From: Hirudo medicinalis
Taxonomy: Eukaryota > Annelida > Clitellata > Hirudinida > Hirudinidae
Assembly: GCA_011800805.1 (NCBI GenBank)
Contig: MPNW01000068.1
Span: 65,487-129,486, forward strand
Length of the DNA stretch: 64,000 nt
Direction of reading: 5' to 3'
A program made the position numbers and the translations under genes. Below, one piece after another: positions 49,868 through 61,468 of the stretch. The notes beneath the pieces are model-generated. The model saw only the letters and a list, made by a program, of their open reading frames with translations, did not search any database and was not told the DNA's origin. The stretch's first letter is position 1. Each line of letters starts with the position of its first letter.

Positions 49868-50338
49868 GTCCGGTATGAGATAACCGAATCTAATCACAAT
49901 CAATAAACACGAAATATTAAAAGTGAATCTCAAATTAGATTCAATGTACTCGATTGACCAAAACTTTCAAAAATATTTGGTGATGTGGTGGCACGTATTC
50001 GGCGCTGTTGTAATGCAGCTATATGATGTCGGAAACTCATAAATATTCATAGGTTCGTCTGGAATAAAGTTCTTCAGCTGAGATGCTGTTTCAGCAGGCG
50101 GAGTGTGGAAGAGAACTTGTCAACATTTCGGACTTTGAGAAACCTTGATGTTAGGTTTTATATATATTTATATAGATCTTAAAGTTTATTTGTTTTAATT
50201 TGATATATCAGCTTTGAACACTATTAAGTTTTATGTCGAAACTAATGGCTTCATCTTAAATTCATAATTAGGCTACACGTCAGCTATAGTGACACAAGCG
50301 TGTTTCAAACATTACTTTAACAGTTCTCTTTTGGCGAC
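49868..50338. promoter_or_regulatory. Shared divergent promoter region, GOLT1 / calumenin
   Basis: Only 471 bases separate the two ATG codons, which point away from each other. No clear TATA box is seen. A bidirectional promoter for two secretory-pathway genes is inferred from spacing alone. Confidence 0.5.
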
Positions 50339-51952
50339 ATGTTGCCCTGGTTCGCAATCGTCTGTCTTGCCTTTGCTCATTCGTCAATTTTACCTCAGTC
50401 AAGAGTTGTGGATTTGGTAAGCCTTCATTAAAAACTTTACAAAGTGACCATTTAGACGAAATACCTGTTGAAACTCATATCGTAATTAATTTTATTCTGT
50501 GAAGGCTCCTCCTGCACCAGGTGAAGATAGGCAGGAATATGACCACCAGGCATTTCTTGGGAAAGATCAAGTTAAATATTTTGAGAATTTGTCACCTGAG
50601 GAGAGCAAGCAAAGGCTGGGGTAGGTTAATTAGAATTTCAATCATTAAGTTTAATAACACTTATGCACATCTTCTTTTAGAATAATTTATGACAAAATTG
50701 ATCAAGATGGAGATGGAATGGTGACAAGCAAGGAATTGGAGGAATGGATTGAATATGTTCAATTGAGGTTTATAAAAAGAAATGTTGAATCTCAATGGGT
50801 TAACTACAAGGGTCATGAGAATGGCTCAATCAGATGGGGTCACTACAAAGAAAAAACCTATGGTCAGTTAGCAGGTATCAAATCATTTTAAAACATTTTC
50901 ATTTTTGTGAATCAATGTGTTCTCAAACTAAATTTATTTCAGCTGAAAACATTATTATGTTTTGTTTTAGAGTGTTTTGGGTTTGAGACAATTTAATTAC
51001 TTATTCCAATATTATGTAGCTATTTGATGGCTTGAAGCATTAAATAGTATTTATTCCTAAGTTCATGAAGTTCATAGACATGAAACCTAAATTTACATAT
51101 CAGAATAATTGATTTGATTATCATGTTGTCTATCAAACAGATGAAAGTGATGAGACTGTTAATAAGAAGTTTAGGTTTGCTTCTCACTTAAAGAGGGACA
51201 GGAAACGTTGGGATAAAGCTGATCAGGATAATGATGGCTACCTAACGATCGAGGAGTTCACAGATTTTCTGCACCCTGAAGAATCCAATTTCATGAAAGA
51301 CCTTGTCATTGAGGTTAGTCTTTAAATTATTCAGTATTATTAAATCATAATGCCTTTAAATAATAAATAATGTTCATTGATGATAAATAATTTTTGTTCA
51401 TCAATTTCAGGAAACAATTGAAGACATTGATAAAGATAATGATGGCAAAATAAGCAAGGTTGAATACTTGAGTAAGTTCAAGTAAAATACTTTTAGTCAT
51501 TGCATTTCAACAAAACCAATAGAATTTTGTAACATCATTACAAAAAATTATTAGCATCATTGCTAATCAATAAAATGAATTCATTTGCAGAAGATTTGTG
51601 GCCAGAAGATGGAAAGGAACCAGATTGGCTTGCTGCTGAGAAGGATAACTTTGATAGACATAGGGACAAAAATGGTGATGGTTTTTTGGACAAGGAGGAA
51701 GTAAAAGCATGGATTCTTCCTGATGGTTATAACCACATCATTGCTGAAACCAACCATCTCATTTATGCTTCTGATGAAAACAGGGTTAGTTTATTAATTG
51801 TTAGTATTTTTTATTTTAAAACGTAAAAACTTATTTTGTTCCATCAGGATGGCCTCTTGACAAGGGATGAAGTTTTAAATAACTTTGAAATTTTTGTTGG
51901 TTCTCAAGCCACAGATTTTGGTGAAGCTATAAGGAACCATGACGAATTCTAA
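50339..51952 (+). CDS. CALU: Calumenin/reticulocalbin (CREC family), ER EF-hand protein
   Basis: A luminal Ca2+-binding protein of the secretory pathway. Seven exons (50339-50416, 50505-50620, 50681-50874, 51141-51313, 51411-51471, 51591-51784, 51848-51952) join in phase to 306 residues. An N-terminal signal peptide (MLPWFAIVCLAFAHS) precedes the EF-hands. Canonical loops are DQDGDGMVTSKE, DQDNDGYLTIEE, DKDNDGKISKVE, DKNGDGFLDKEE and DENRDGLLTRDE; a sixth near NYKGHENGSIRWGHY is degenerate. The end, GEAIRNHDEF, carries the HDEF retention signal used by calumenin, so it is closer to calumenin than to HDEL-ending reticulocalbins. Confidence 0.95.
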
Positions 51953-51986
51953 GACATTGTTCTCTTCTGATAAAGTCAAATTATAA

Positions 51987-51992
51987 AATAAA
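51987..51992 (+). terminator. AATAAA poly(A) signal for calumenin
   Basis: About 35 bases after the stop codon, in an AT-rich run. Confidence 0.65.
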
Positions 51993-53359
51993 AATATAAT
52001 TACATATCACTAATCCAAAATTTAACATCAACATGCTTTCATATATAAAGTGCTCTTTTGCCAATTTTTAAGTCACGTTTAATAATCATTTGTGGCACAT
52101 TTTCTTATATGTGGTTATTTGTTTTTGATGCTAGGCATTTACGACTAGGAAAAGTTTGTAAATGTTCTTGAGTTTCTTGAGTTTTAGTGTCTCCTTTTCG
52201 AAGTTGCATGATTCCCTGACGTAACTTGACGTAATTGTCGCGGGAACAGATTAACAGGTAGCTCCACAGACTCAAGGCCTTTAAAGATTATAAAATACAA
52301 TCATGCAGTAAATCGAGCGAACAACTAAAATATAACTCTGAAAAGTTTCTCTCTTATCATGGAGCCTGCTTCATTTTTGCTCACATCTATAAGTTGGCAA
52401 AAATCTCAACCACCCAATTTTAATAGTCTCATTTACATAAATTTCACCTATTCAGCTCTTAATTGAGCCAACGTTAACTCCGAGTTTTAATTCAAAGATT
52501 GCTAAGTGTTTTAGGCTTAGTTTTATTCAATTCCATTGCGCCAATTAAATTGCACTCTAGGGCTCAGGCTAAGCTTTCGAGGCTTAGGACTTGGACAAAG
52601 GCTTTTGGCAATGCATCAACTTTGACTGTTCGTAACAAATCCAATTTGCGGGCGACGAATTTACCAAATACAGATTATTTCGACTTTTTTCGGAACAGTT
52701 CGCAATTATTAATTTTAATTTGTTCTCCTTTGTCTGTGAGTTTGCTTTTCACAAGTTCCTAAAATGTTTGTTTCGTGTTACTAATTTTGCTTATTAGTCC
52801 TAGTTACCTTAGAAAAAATGCATGATAAACGAGGGAATCACGAGCTTCTTTTGAAGTGAAGCATCTGCGATTAAAAATAATTTGGTAATTTAGTCTCTTT
52901 AAATGCCTCGTGCATAATTACTTTAGCCAAAACCAATTACGGCCGACGCTTGCCAATTCATCTTGTAAGCAGTCATCCTGCGATGATCATCTTCATTTGA
53001 AATGTTTATTATTGGCACTATTATACCAACATATATTTTTAAAAATAATTTTTACGATTACGTTGTAATACTTTGCACAACGTTGCTAGATAGGATATTA
53101 TACTTAGCGGAATTAACATAAGTATGAGAAAAGCTGAAAACATAAGGAGGGAAGCGACTTAATCCACTGATAATCAGAAACAATAAGTTTCTTAAGAGAA
53201 CAATAAGATGATCCAATTTAGTGGTTTTGGAACAAAGACGCAAGAGGAGGCAGGCGATTCCATTTATCTGTCCGGGATATTATTTATTTACGTGTGTTTG
53301 AGTCTCCAAATAATGGTGATGTATGTTTTTAACATAGAGTAATTTTACAATTTCAAGAG
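51993..53359. other. Spacer between calumenin and the second LINE
   Basis: AT-rich, with one possible terminal exon on the minus strand at 52105-52278. That exon would follow an AAAG acceptor and encode LSLWSYLLICSRDNYVKLRQ to a TAA stop. No partner exon or family was recognised. Confidence 0.35.
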
Positions 53360-54480
53360 CTTTTTTTTTGCTAGAGTTCCTCAGGGCTCTGTCCTAGGAC
53401 CCTATTCTTCATCATTTATACCATACCGACATCATCAAGAACTTCGACGTGTTTTTTCACCAATATGCGGATGACAAGAGCCTTTATTTTGTCCTCTCCG
53501 ATCGCACGTACAACTTTGAAATCATTCAAATTGGAAAATTGTTTTTACATACTTGAATTTTGAATTGGTTTACACTTGGTTTGAATTTGTTTTCGTGTGT
53601 AAGATGACCTCAAGAAATGAATAAATGAAATGAAGCTTGATAATATGCGGAAGTGCATAGATGCCATTAATTACTGGCATCTCGTTCACTTTCTGCAACT
53701 CAACCCACAGAAATCCGAAATCATGTTTATCGGCATACCACACACCTCAAGAATCCATCTGCCCCGTCTTCAATAAACATCGCTGGCACTCTTCTTCCTT
53801 CTTCTAATACCCTAGAACTCCTCGGCGTCACCTTTGACTCCCACCTCAGTTTCAAACAGCACGTCACCTCAATAATTAAATCCTGTAACCACCTTATCTG
53901 GACAATCCGACAAATCCGTCCGTTCCTATCCGTCGATACAACTTCTGCTCTTGCAGGCACTCTAGTCCTCTCTCTTCCGGACCACTGCAACTCTCTTCTC
54001 TATGGTACTTCTGCCTCTCTTATCCATTCCCTACCGCGCACTCAAAATAACCTAGCCAAGCTCGTCCTCCTAGATCCCAGCCATACTAGATCTATAATAC
54101 TGATGCAACTGCACTGGTTGCCTATAAACCTTCTCATTATCTTTAAAATCTCCTTAATTATCTATCGCTATTCTAGCTATATCCAACCCAACCTATCTCA
54201 ACCACTTCATTCAACGCCGCCAAATCCCCGCCCACCTTCGTTCATCCTCCGCAATTCATCTACACCAACCAGTCCATAGATCATCCATTGTCAGTCGATG
54301 CTTCTCCTATTCCTCGCCTGTCGCCTGGAATGACCTACCTCCTATCATTCGCTCTCAACCAACAATTAAAGAAGATACTTTTCAAGCGTCAGCTGAAGAT
54401 TCATCTCTTCAGGATAAACCGAGAAACCAAGATGCCTTTGACACTAAGCATAAGGCGCCATATAAATGAACTATTATTAT
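53360..54480 (+). mobile_element. Decayed CR1/L2-like LINE
   Basis: Contains reverse-transcriptase landmarks in broken frames: VPQGSVLGP (53368-53405), QYADDKSL around the YADD catalytic box (53460-53490), FLQLNPQKSEIMFIG, LLGVTFDSHLSFKQHV, a CNSLLYG motif and LHWLPINLLIIFKI. The end is AAGGCGCCATATAAATGAAC followed by TTA triplets, a typical 3' terminus of CR1/L2-type elements. Several stops and frameshifts make it inactive. Confidence 0.85.
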
Positions 54481-54599
54481 TATCCATTAGAATTTTGACA
54501 TTTGAAATTAACGACTCTCACCTTATTTTAAATTTAGTGTCGATCGCATTATTTGAACCAGTTTATCATTATCAATAAATTCCATTTTTAATTCATTCA

Positions 54600-55342
54600 T
54601 CCGACGTTCAAATAATAACTTTCAGTCTAAGGCTAAAATTAAACATTTGCGAGCACGGACAATGGCTGTCCATATTTAAACATTTCTTTAATCCAGCGAT
54701 AATTAGAGATTCCATTTATTTTACGAACACGGACATTCGAAGTTGGTGAAAATGTAATTGTTAAATGCAAATAATTTCGATTAAGCAGGCTTTTATAAAA
54801 TTTAATCAATGTTCTTTTGTCGACGCCTTCATTCTCTATCTAAGACACACTTACCTAGAGCCGAACAACAATTGCCTAATGCGCCCTAATTTCTTACATT
54901 TTGTGGTCGTTCGAATAATTTACTGCGTAACTTCAATATCTAACAACACACGATTTTAAGTAATAGTATCCTGACGACAACGTACTCAAAAGTATGAGAT
55001 GTGATTCTTTAAACAGAGCTTTCCCACCATTTAGCGGCCACTTTTCATTTCACGAGATTGGTTGAAATGTGGAAACTACAGAGAAATGCAGAAACACGTT
55101 CTCCACATGTACACTATCTTCTTCACAAATATGGAAGTTAAGTTCACGTAGGACTAAAAATATTCAACCAATTCCTGGAAGTGTTCGTAAAATACCTAAC
55201 TCATGACGCTCAATAACACGACAGAACACTAAATGCAAACTAAACTTTGGAATCGGATGGTACTTTTTAAACTATGTACACGAGGAGCATCTTGAAATGT
55301 ACACATTGGCAGACACTGTCCATGATCAAAGCAGGCCTTCTG
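54600..55342. other. Spacer before the ephrin gene
   Basis: AT-rich; holds the ephrin 3' UTR. Nothing else recognised. Confidence 0.4.
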
Positions 55343-58300
55343 CTACCTATTAAACAAGAGGGAAAGTGTGAAAAGCGATGTGAAGAGATAATTTGTTGGT
55401 CCATTCTCCTGATACGAGTCTGACAGACTTGACAGCAAATCGTGCTTCGGCATCAACGGAGTCATTAGGTTCCTGTTACGCTTTCTCCAGAGAATATCTA
55501 AAAAATATAATTTAATAATTCCGTGTTTCGTCATGTTTTTTTTATTCTGCCTTAGTAAAAAAATTCATTTAGATATGTTTGAGGAGTTAGCGATTTCTCA
55601 CTTCCATCAAAAATGCATTTTCTTATAGTCATGAAAATCGAGTCCATGGTAGAAATGTGACAAAATTGAATCAGTGCAGACACTTAAAGCTGATCTGTAC
55701 AAATTGAATGGAAAAAGCTTTTTGCTTAAAAGGCAGCAAGATAATCCTCTCAGTTGGGCAGTAGTAAATCAAAAAGCGCCAGAATTTCGACATCATTATG
55801 TTTATCATGGAGGCAGGAACAACCAGGTAAATTGGGAAACGTACGGTGAGATTTGTTAGATGTTGAGGACTTGTGAGACTGAGACTTGCTGTGTCTGGAA
55901 GTGGCAGCAACGTGTACCGAGTGCTGAAGTCTGCTGTGACTTGAAGCTGCAAGGAAATTAAAAATAATTAAATCCATCTAAAGGTTTTTAAGTAAATTGT
56001 TCATTAAAAGATGAATGTGGTCGGTTGGGAGGGGAAGTAATAAATAAAATATGGCTTGCAGATGGCCGTAATGGGACAGAAGTAGTAGGAAATTAGCAGC
56101 AATAGAAGTACGGATCGGCAGAGGAAGACAATAAAACATGCCCTCTTGCGACGAGCTCAGCAGGTCGGTCATCAAAAATCGACAGGGATGACAAATCTGA
56201 ATGCGCACCAAACTTTCAATTCATTTGTCGTTTTCTAAGTACGAACGACTCTGTATAAATGATTTCTATTCTGAATGATTTCTAGTCGCTTTAAGACTCT
56301 CAGCGGGACAGAAACCCAACTACTGGTCCAAGGTTGACAACTCCTGGATTACCCTCCACCATTATAGAATAGAATGCGAAATCCGAAATAGGAGAATTTG
56401 ACACGACTTTGGAGCCTGCATGCAAGCGGGAATAGGAAATCCATTGGGAGTTAATTCAAGGCAAAACTGTGTCATTCGGTACAAAGTTCCTTAGCATGGA
56501 GAAATAATGTTCTACGTTAACAGATCATTAAGTTTAGCAGTATTTCCAACGATCCATATCTCGTGGCATGGAGTCTTTGCGTAGACACAATTTCCACACA
56601 GTATTTTACAACTCATATTTGAGGCCAGTAAAACGAAACGCTTTACGCTGCTTTGAGTAAGTCTATTATGACTGGCCTCTTTTTGAGAAGTCACAACAGC
56701 GGCGAATGATTTATTTCTGAAAAACTACGAGAACACACTCGTTCCATTGAAGACTAAAGTTAAGTCCAGTCATCGTAAAGCAATGAATTCAGCTCTAAAT
56801 ATTTTGTTAACCTGCTTCTTCTAAAAGCAGATTCGGAGGATCGGAACTTGGCAGAGAGATGGATGGATGCCTGACGAGCACAATCACAACAGTCACAGCA
56901 AGAATGTGCTGTGAAAAATTGCGAACAACAGCAAATTAGACGTGCTTCCGAAGCGTAATCGAAATATCAATGGAAGCAGAAGCATCTTTGTTTTGTTGGG
57001 ATTGTATTAACAATTGTATTATTAATACTAATAATTCATTGAATTATTAATTGTATTACTTATCATTACTTGTGTTAATGATACTATTTCTGATTGTAGT
57101 TTAAGTGTATCAATAACGACACAAGTAACAGCTCATCAAGTCTCAATGTTATTATTGGGAAAGCACCACCTATTGTTAACGTCTGCTGTTTGAGCGGTTG
57201 GTACGTTATTTGTGATTGAATCTTTAAAAAATATGAGTAGAACAAATCCTATTGTTGAGTGTTGAATTTTTACATTTTTGTGTCGATAACAAAGAGGTTG
57301 CTGCTTCTAATAAAGTTGCATTACCTCATGGAACTGATTAAATCTTATTCAATTTCTTTGAGAGGCTGTTGTTATTAGATGCACATTGTCATCAGACACA
57401 ACTAACTTTTAAACTGAGTTCTCGATCAGTAATTTAAGGATGGTTTATCAAAAGTAAATGTAAAATTACAATGGAGAGAAAGTATCAACATTTTGGTTGT
57501 TGAGAAGTTGATCAACAAACAACATATCAAACTACAACAGCAACAACAACAACATATCGCAGACTAATCGGAGGAGTTACATATAAGCCAACTGCGGATA
57601 ATAATAATAATAACAATAATAAATAACAAAATATCGAACAAAAATAAAAATTAACAATTGACAAATGTTGTGACAATTTGACTTGTTCTACTTGAAATCG
57701 GGGATGATTTCATTGAACATGTCTTCATCCGAGTAACGCCCTGGTCTTCAGATGTGCTTTGTTTGAGATGCGAACAATTTAAACTCTCTAAGGATAAAAT
57801 ATTACCTCAGGAAGGTGAACCGACCTGAAGACCTCGCTTAGTTGATAAATAAATCAGTTTGGAATGAGGAATTGCTTGTTAGCAGAACAGTGCGAGAGAT
57901 TTTAATTGGCAGGAGAGATTAGGCTGAGTTGTTGTTGTTGTTGTTATTGTGTTTTTTGAGTTAAGAGCACTTGAGAGCGTACGCAGGTTCGAGTTGTTTT
58001 GATCCACCGTGGACTCATTGACATCGAGATCACGAAACTCGTGAAGGATTTCAAACTCCATGAGAAAACGATCTTTAGAACAACAGATGCTTAGAACAAC
58101 AAATGTTCCAATGTTGTTGCTCAATTCCACCGGGAACAACAACAATTCGTTCGCACCGTTTTTCAATAAAAACGTCTTCATTACTATTAAATATTTTGTA
58201 CTATATTTCACATTTAACCAAATTTAATATATATTTCACATTTAACTAAATTTAATATATTTCACATTTAACTATATTTAATATATTTCACAATCAAATA

Positions 58301-61121
58301 ACATTTAAAATGGCCTCTGAAATATATTTCCAAAATTCACGTGAACATATAATTTAGAGAATCAAATTATACTGCTTAAAATTTAGGAAATTCATTAATT
58401 CTGTTAAATATTCGATCCCTTGCAAACGAAGGGTTATTTGGACACAAAAAGTGAAACTGACTCGTCGATTGGCAGGAGACACTGACGATGAGCTTCATGT
58501 GATTGGAGTGGCAGGCACCAAGATGCGTGTTCATCAGACCATCGTACTGGCCGGTAGATGTCGCTGGAAGGGAAAAATGGAAAATATTTTTAGGTAAAAA
58601 ACACAATTAATTCTTTGTGAAGAAATATATTTAAGAATTGTTGGCTTCCTCGCCAAGACAGGAAATGAGATGGAACTTGAGAAGCTCAAATAACCAATTT
58701 TTCATGACAGGAACTAAATTAATAGGAAGCTTTCGAAAAATGTTTCAACTCACGCCAAGAAGATTAAATATGAGCAGAATCACAGCGAGTGTCAAAAGAT
58801 TATTGTTGTCGACAACAACCCGCATTGATTGCAACTCCAGCAATAAAATAACATTGAAAAACAATCAATCAATCCTAGGTTCAATCAATCCTGATTCCTA
58901 AGTTTGCCTTTGTTTGGATAAAAGTGATAAATGAATCAATTTCACTCCAGCGTTCTGGTATTGGTCACTCATTCAAGTGTACGTCGACATAAGTACCTGA
59001 CACACTTAATGCTGAGAGGCATAAAGAGCCAGTTACTGATGCCGTCCACACAATTATATCATCACAACGCAAGATGTCGAGAGATCATCAATCAACCTCA
59101 TTCTTCGCGTAAAATCATCGTTATTATCATCGTCTTCGTCACCATCTTCGTCGCCATCATCACCATCATCATCATCATCATCAGCATCATCGTCGTCGTC
59201 GTCGTCGTCATCATCATAATCATCATCAGCAGCAGCATTGCTTCGAGTCAGTCAGTTGGAGTTTTGTGCCGTGAAGCGGCAATCAGGGACCCCCATCACG
59301 GATGCATGAGAATTTTTATTGTCCTCCTCAAATTGACATCTCTCGATATCTTCCTGAAACAGTTGCTTATCTCTGGTTTTTATCAACTTTCATTGCTCCA
59401 GGAGAGACTTGATGACTCTTCCACAAATCAAGGACAGTCTTTGAGGCGCAAAGAATTCAAACTACAAAGACAGCCAATGAGAAGGAATGTAAATAAAAAC
59501 CAAATTGAAGGAATTCGTGTCACGGCCACCTCGTCAACGATGATGTGATTGGTCGACGAAACAATTAGAAAATTAAAAGTAATACTTTTTAATTGTCCTC
59601 GTCAGAAGCAAGGTTGTGTTGTGGCGATAATGTGCATGATAATGTTATTTTGATTAAATTGTAGGAGATAATCTTTTCCCTTTTTAAATCATGGGGTCCG
59701 CGAACTATGTCTGGAATTACACAAAGGTCCGTGGTCAAAAAAGTTTGAAAACCGCAGTGCTAAAAGACATTAAGTAGAATTAATTCTACTGAACATTTTT
59801 ATACTTTCGAATTTAACTCTTTCAAATTTGGTTAAATATTTGGATAAACAGAAATATATTTTGTCGAGCACTCACTTATGAAGTAATATCTCCCACCAGG
59901 TATAAACTCAGGAACGTTGGGAATGGCCTGGAATGACTCAAAGAGGAGGGTGAACCTCTTCTTCTGGAGTGGGTTGCTGCAATTGAGGATCATAATTGGG
60001 GAGTCGCTGTCACCGATATGGCACGTCCTATAGTTCTTTTCTTTCACCTTTCGTTTGAAATGGAATCAAATGTTTAAAAAACGCATTTAACTTTGTAACA
60101 GTGCCTTTCTGTAGTTATTAGGTTGTGGCGTGTTGTATTTGGTGACTCATTTGAAGTTAATGCCTGTCAGCTACCTGCTCCTCTAAGCAGTAAAATAAAA
60201 GTCTGGCGAGTAATTCAATCACCAAAATGTTCATTTAATTGGCAACAGAGTTCAATCCAAGAAAAAGAAATAAAATGCAGAAAAACATGATAAAAACATG
60301 CGAAGATATAATTTGAATGGTTGCAAAGGATGCCACTTAAAAGGCCAATGGCTCTCATAGAAACAATTTATAGGTCTCAAAACATTGGAGCTTAGATCAA
60401 AGATAACCTACATAGGCAGATGATAAACCCAAACACTTGTCTCTCAAAGTTTGTTGATTGCTTTTGGAATCAACAAAACTGCTTTTGTTCAATTTCGTCT
60501 GTGACGTGCTTTCGATATTGAGAATAAATTTGATGCATTGCTGTTTTCATGCGTTTGTTGCTGTCATTTGTAGCTGATGATGACATTTAGTGGCACTATA
60601 TCATGATCATCGTTGTTGTCGTCGTCACCATCATCATCATCATCGACCGAAGACAATTGGACTTATTATTGACGGAATGCAATCATTTTCCAATGAAACC
60701 GCGTCTCAAAAACCTGATATACGATGTAGTATTCGATGTGTGAACTTTTCAGATCTTCATAGAACGGACAGATGAAGTCGATCTCATCGTTCAAACTCAC
60801 CTCGATTAGGTGACTGTTTTTGCTGGATTTAAATCTAAAATTAAGAATCATCATTAACCGAAACTTTGATGTTAATTTCGTTTGAAATATAATTTAATTT
60901 CAACATGTGAATAAGGAAAAATAAAGCAAAATCTAACAACTTAAATTATGAGAGATTGAAGCTGTTTGTAAGGATTCATAAAAAAAATGTTAAATAAAGA
61001 ATTCTAACACATAATTTGAAGAATTCCAGTAAACCGGAGCCAGAGTCAAAGCGGTGACAACCCTTGAATTGAGGCAAAGATTTTGCAGGAACAACACGTA
61101 GGAAAGCAAGACGATATTCAT
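55343..61121 (-). CDS. Ephrin (Eph receptor ligand), probably GPI-anchored
   Basis: A cell-surface ligand for Eph receptor tyrosine kinases in contact signalling. Seven exons join in phase to about 278 residues: 61009-61121 (signal peptide MNIVLLSYVLFLQNLCLN, then APVYWNSSNY), 60714-60834 (HLIEVSLNDEIDFICPFYED), 59876-60047 (YRTCHIGDSD, KKRFTLLFESF, EFIPGGRYYFI), 58487-58563 (TSTGQYDGLMNTHLGACHSN), 56812-56908, 55845-55946 (Ser/His-rich linker) and 55343-55497. The ephrin cysteines (ICP, RTC, LNC, GAC) are present. The C-terminus NYLFTSLFTLSLLFNR is hydrophobic, like a GPI-attachment signal, and no YKV-type PDZ motif of ephrin-Bs is seen. A hydrophobic ILAVTVVIVLV stretch in the fifth exon could alternatively be a membrane segment or a strand. 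The last three exons rest on splice sites and phase, not on family similarity. Confidence 0.88.
58190..58300. repeat. Tandem repeat of about 27 bp in an ephrin intron
   Basis: About four copies of a unit like ATATTTCACATTTAACTAAA. Confidence 0.8.
59115..59240. repeat. ATC/GTC trinucleotide microsatellite in an ephrin intron
   Basis: Runs of ATC, GTC and AGC triplets. The long plus-strand open frame over it (58931-59548) is an artefact of the repeat. Confidence 0.9.
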
Positions 61122-61457
61122 CTCTTCTATGCTACTCGGACATCATAAAACGCTTGCTTCTTCAGAGTCTAACTTTAATAAGCCACAATTTATACGGATA
61201 TCCGAAAAAATCTGAAACATGACGTGACTTTCCGAGAACAACCGACTTGATTGAGCCACGAATTGACTCTGCGACCTTTTTGATGCCGAAAGATGCGCGA
61301 TGTCCTTTTATGTTTTTGCTTCCAACTTCTCGGTCACGTAAAACGGACCAGTCAAAAAGTCAAGAGATTAGACAAACAGACAAACTTCACACATGTAAGG
61401 CTCCTCTGTAGGGTGATTGCTTAGGCAAACATGAACTGAGCGCAGTGCAGAGTAAAA

Positions 61458-61468
61458 CCTTTATATGG
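61458..61468 (-). promoter_or_regulatory. Possible TATA box of the ephrin gene
   Basis: On the minus strand CCATATAAAGG lies about 340 bases upstream of the ephrin ATG. Position and sequence suit a TATA box, but nothing else confirms it. Confidence 0.25.

Noticed and set aside
52499..52762. 87-codon plus-strand frame
   Set aside because: No domain, splice context or similarity; probably chance.
57879..58211. Minus-strand frame with a Thr run as an extra ephrin exon
   Set aside because: No usable donor before its stop, and the other ephrin exons join in phase without it.
58931..59548. 205-codon plus-strand open frame
   Set aside because: It crosses an ATC/GTC repeat inside an ephrin intron and has no similarity or splice support.
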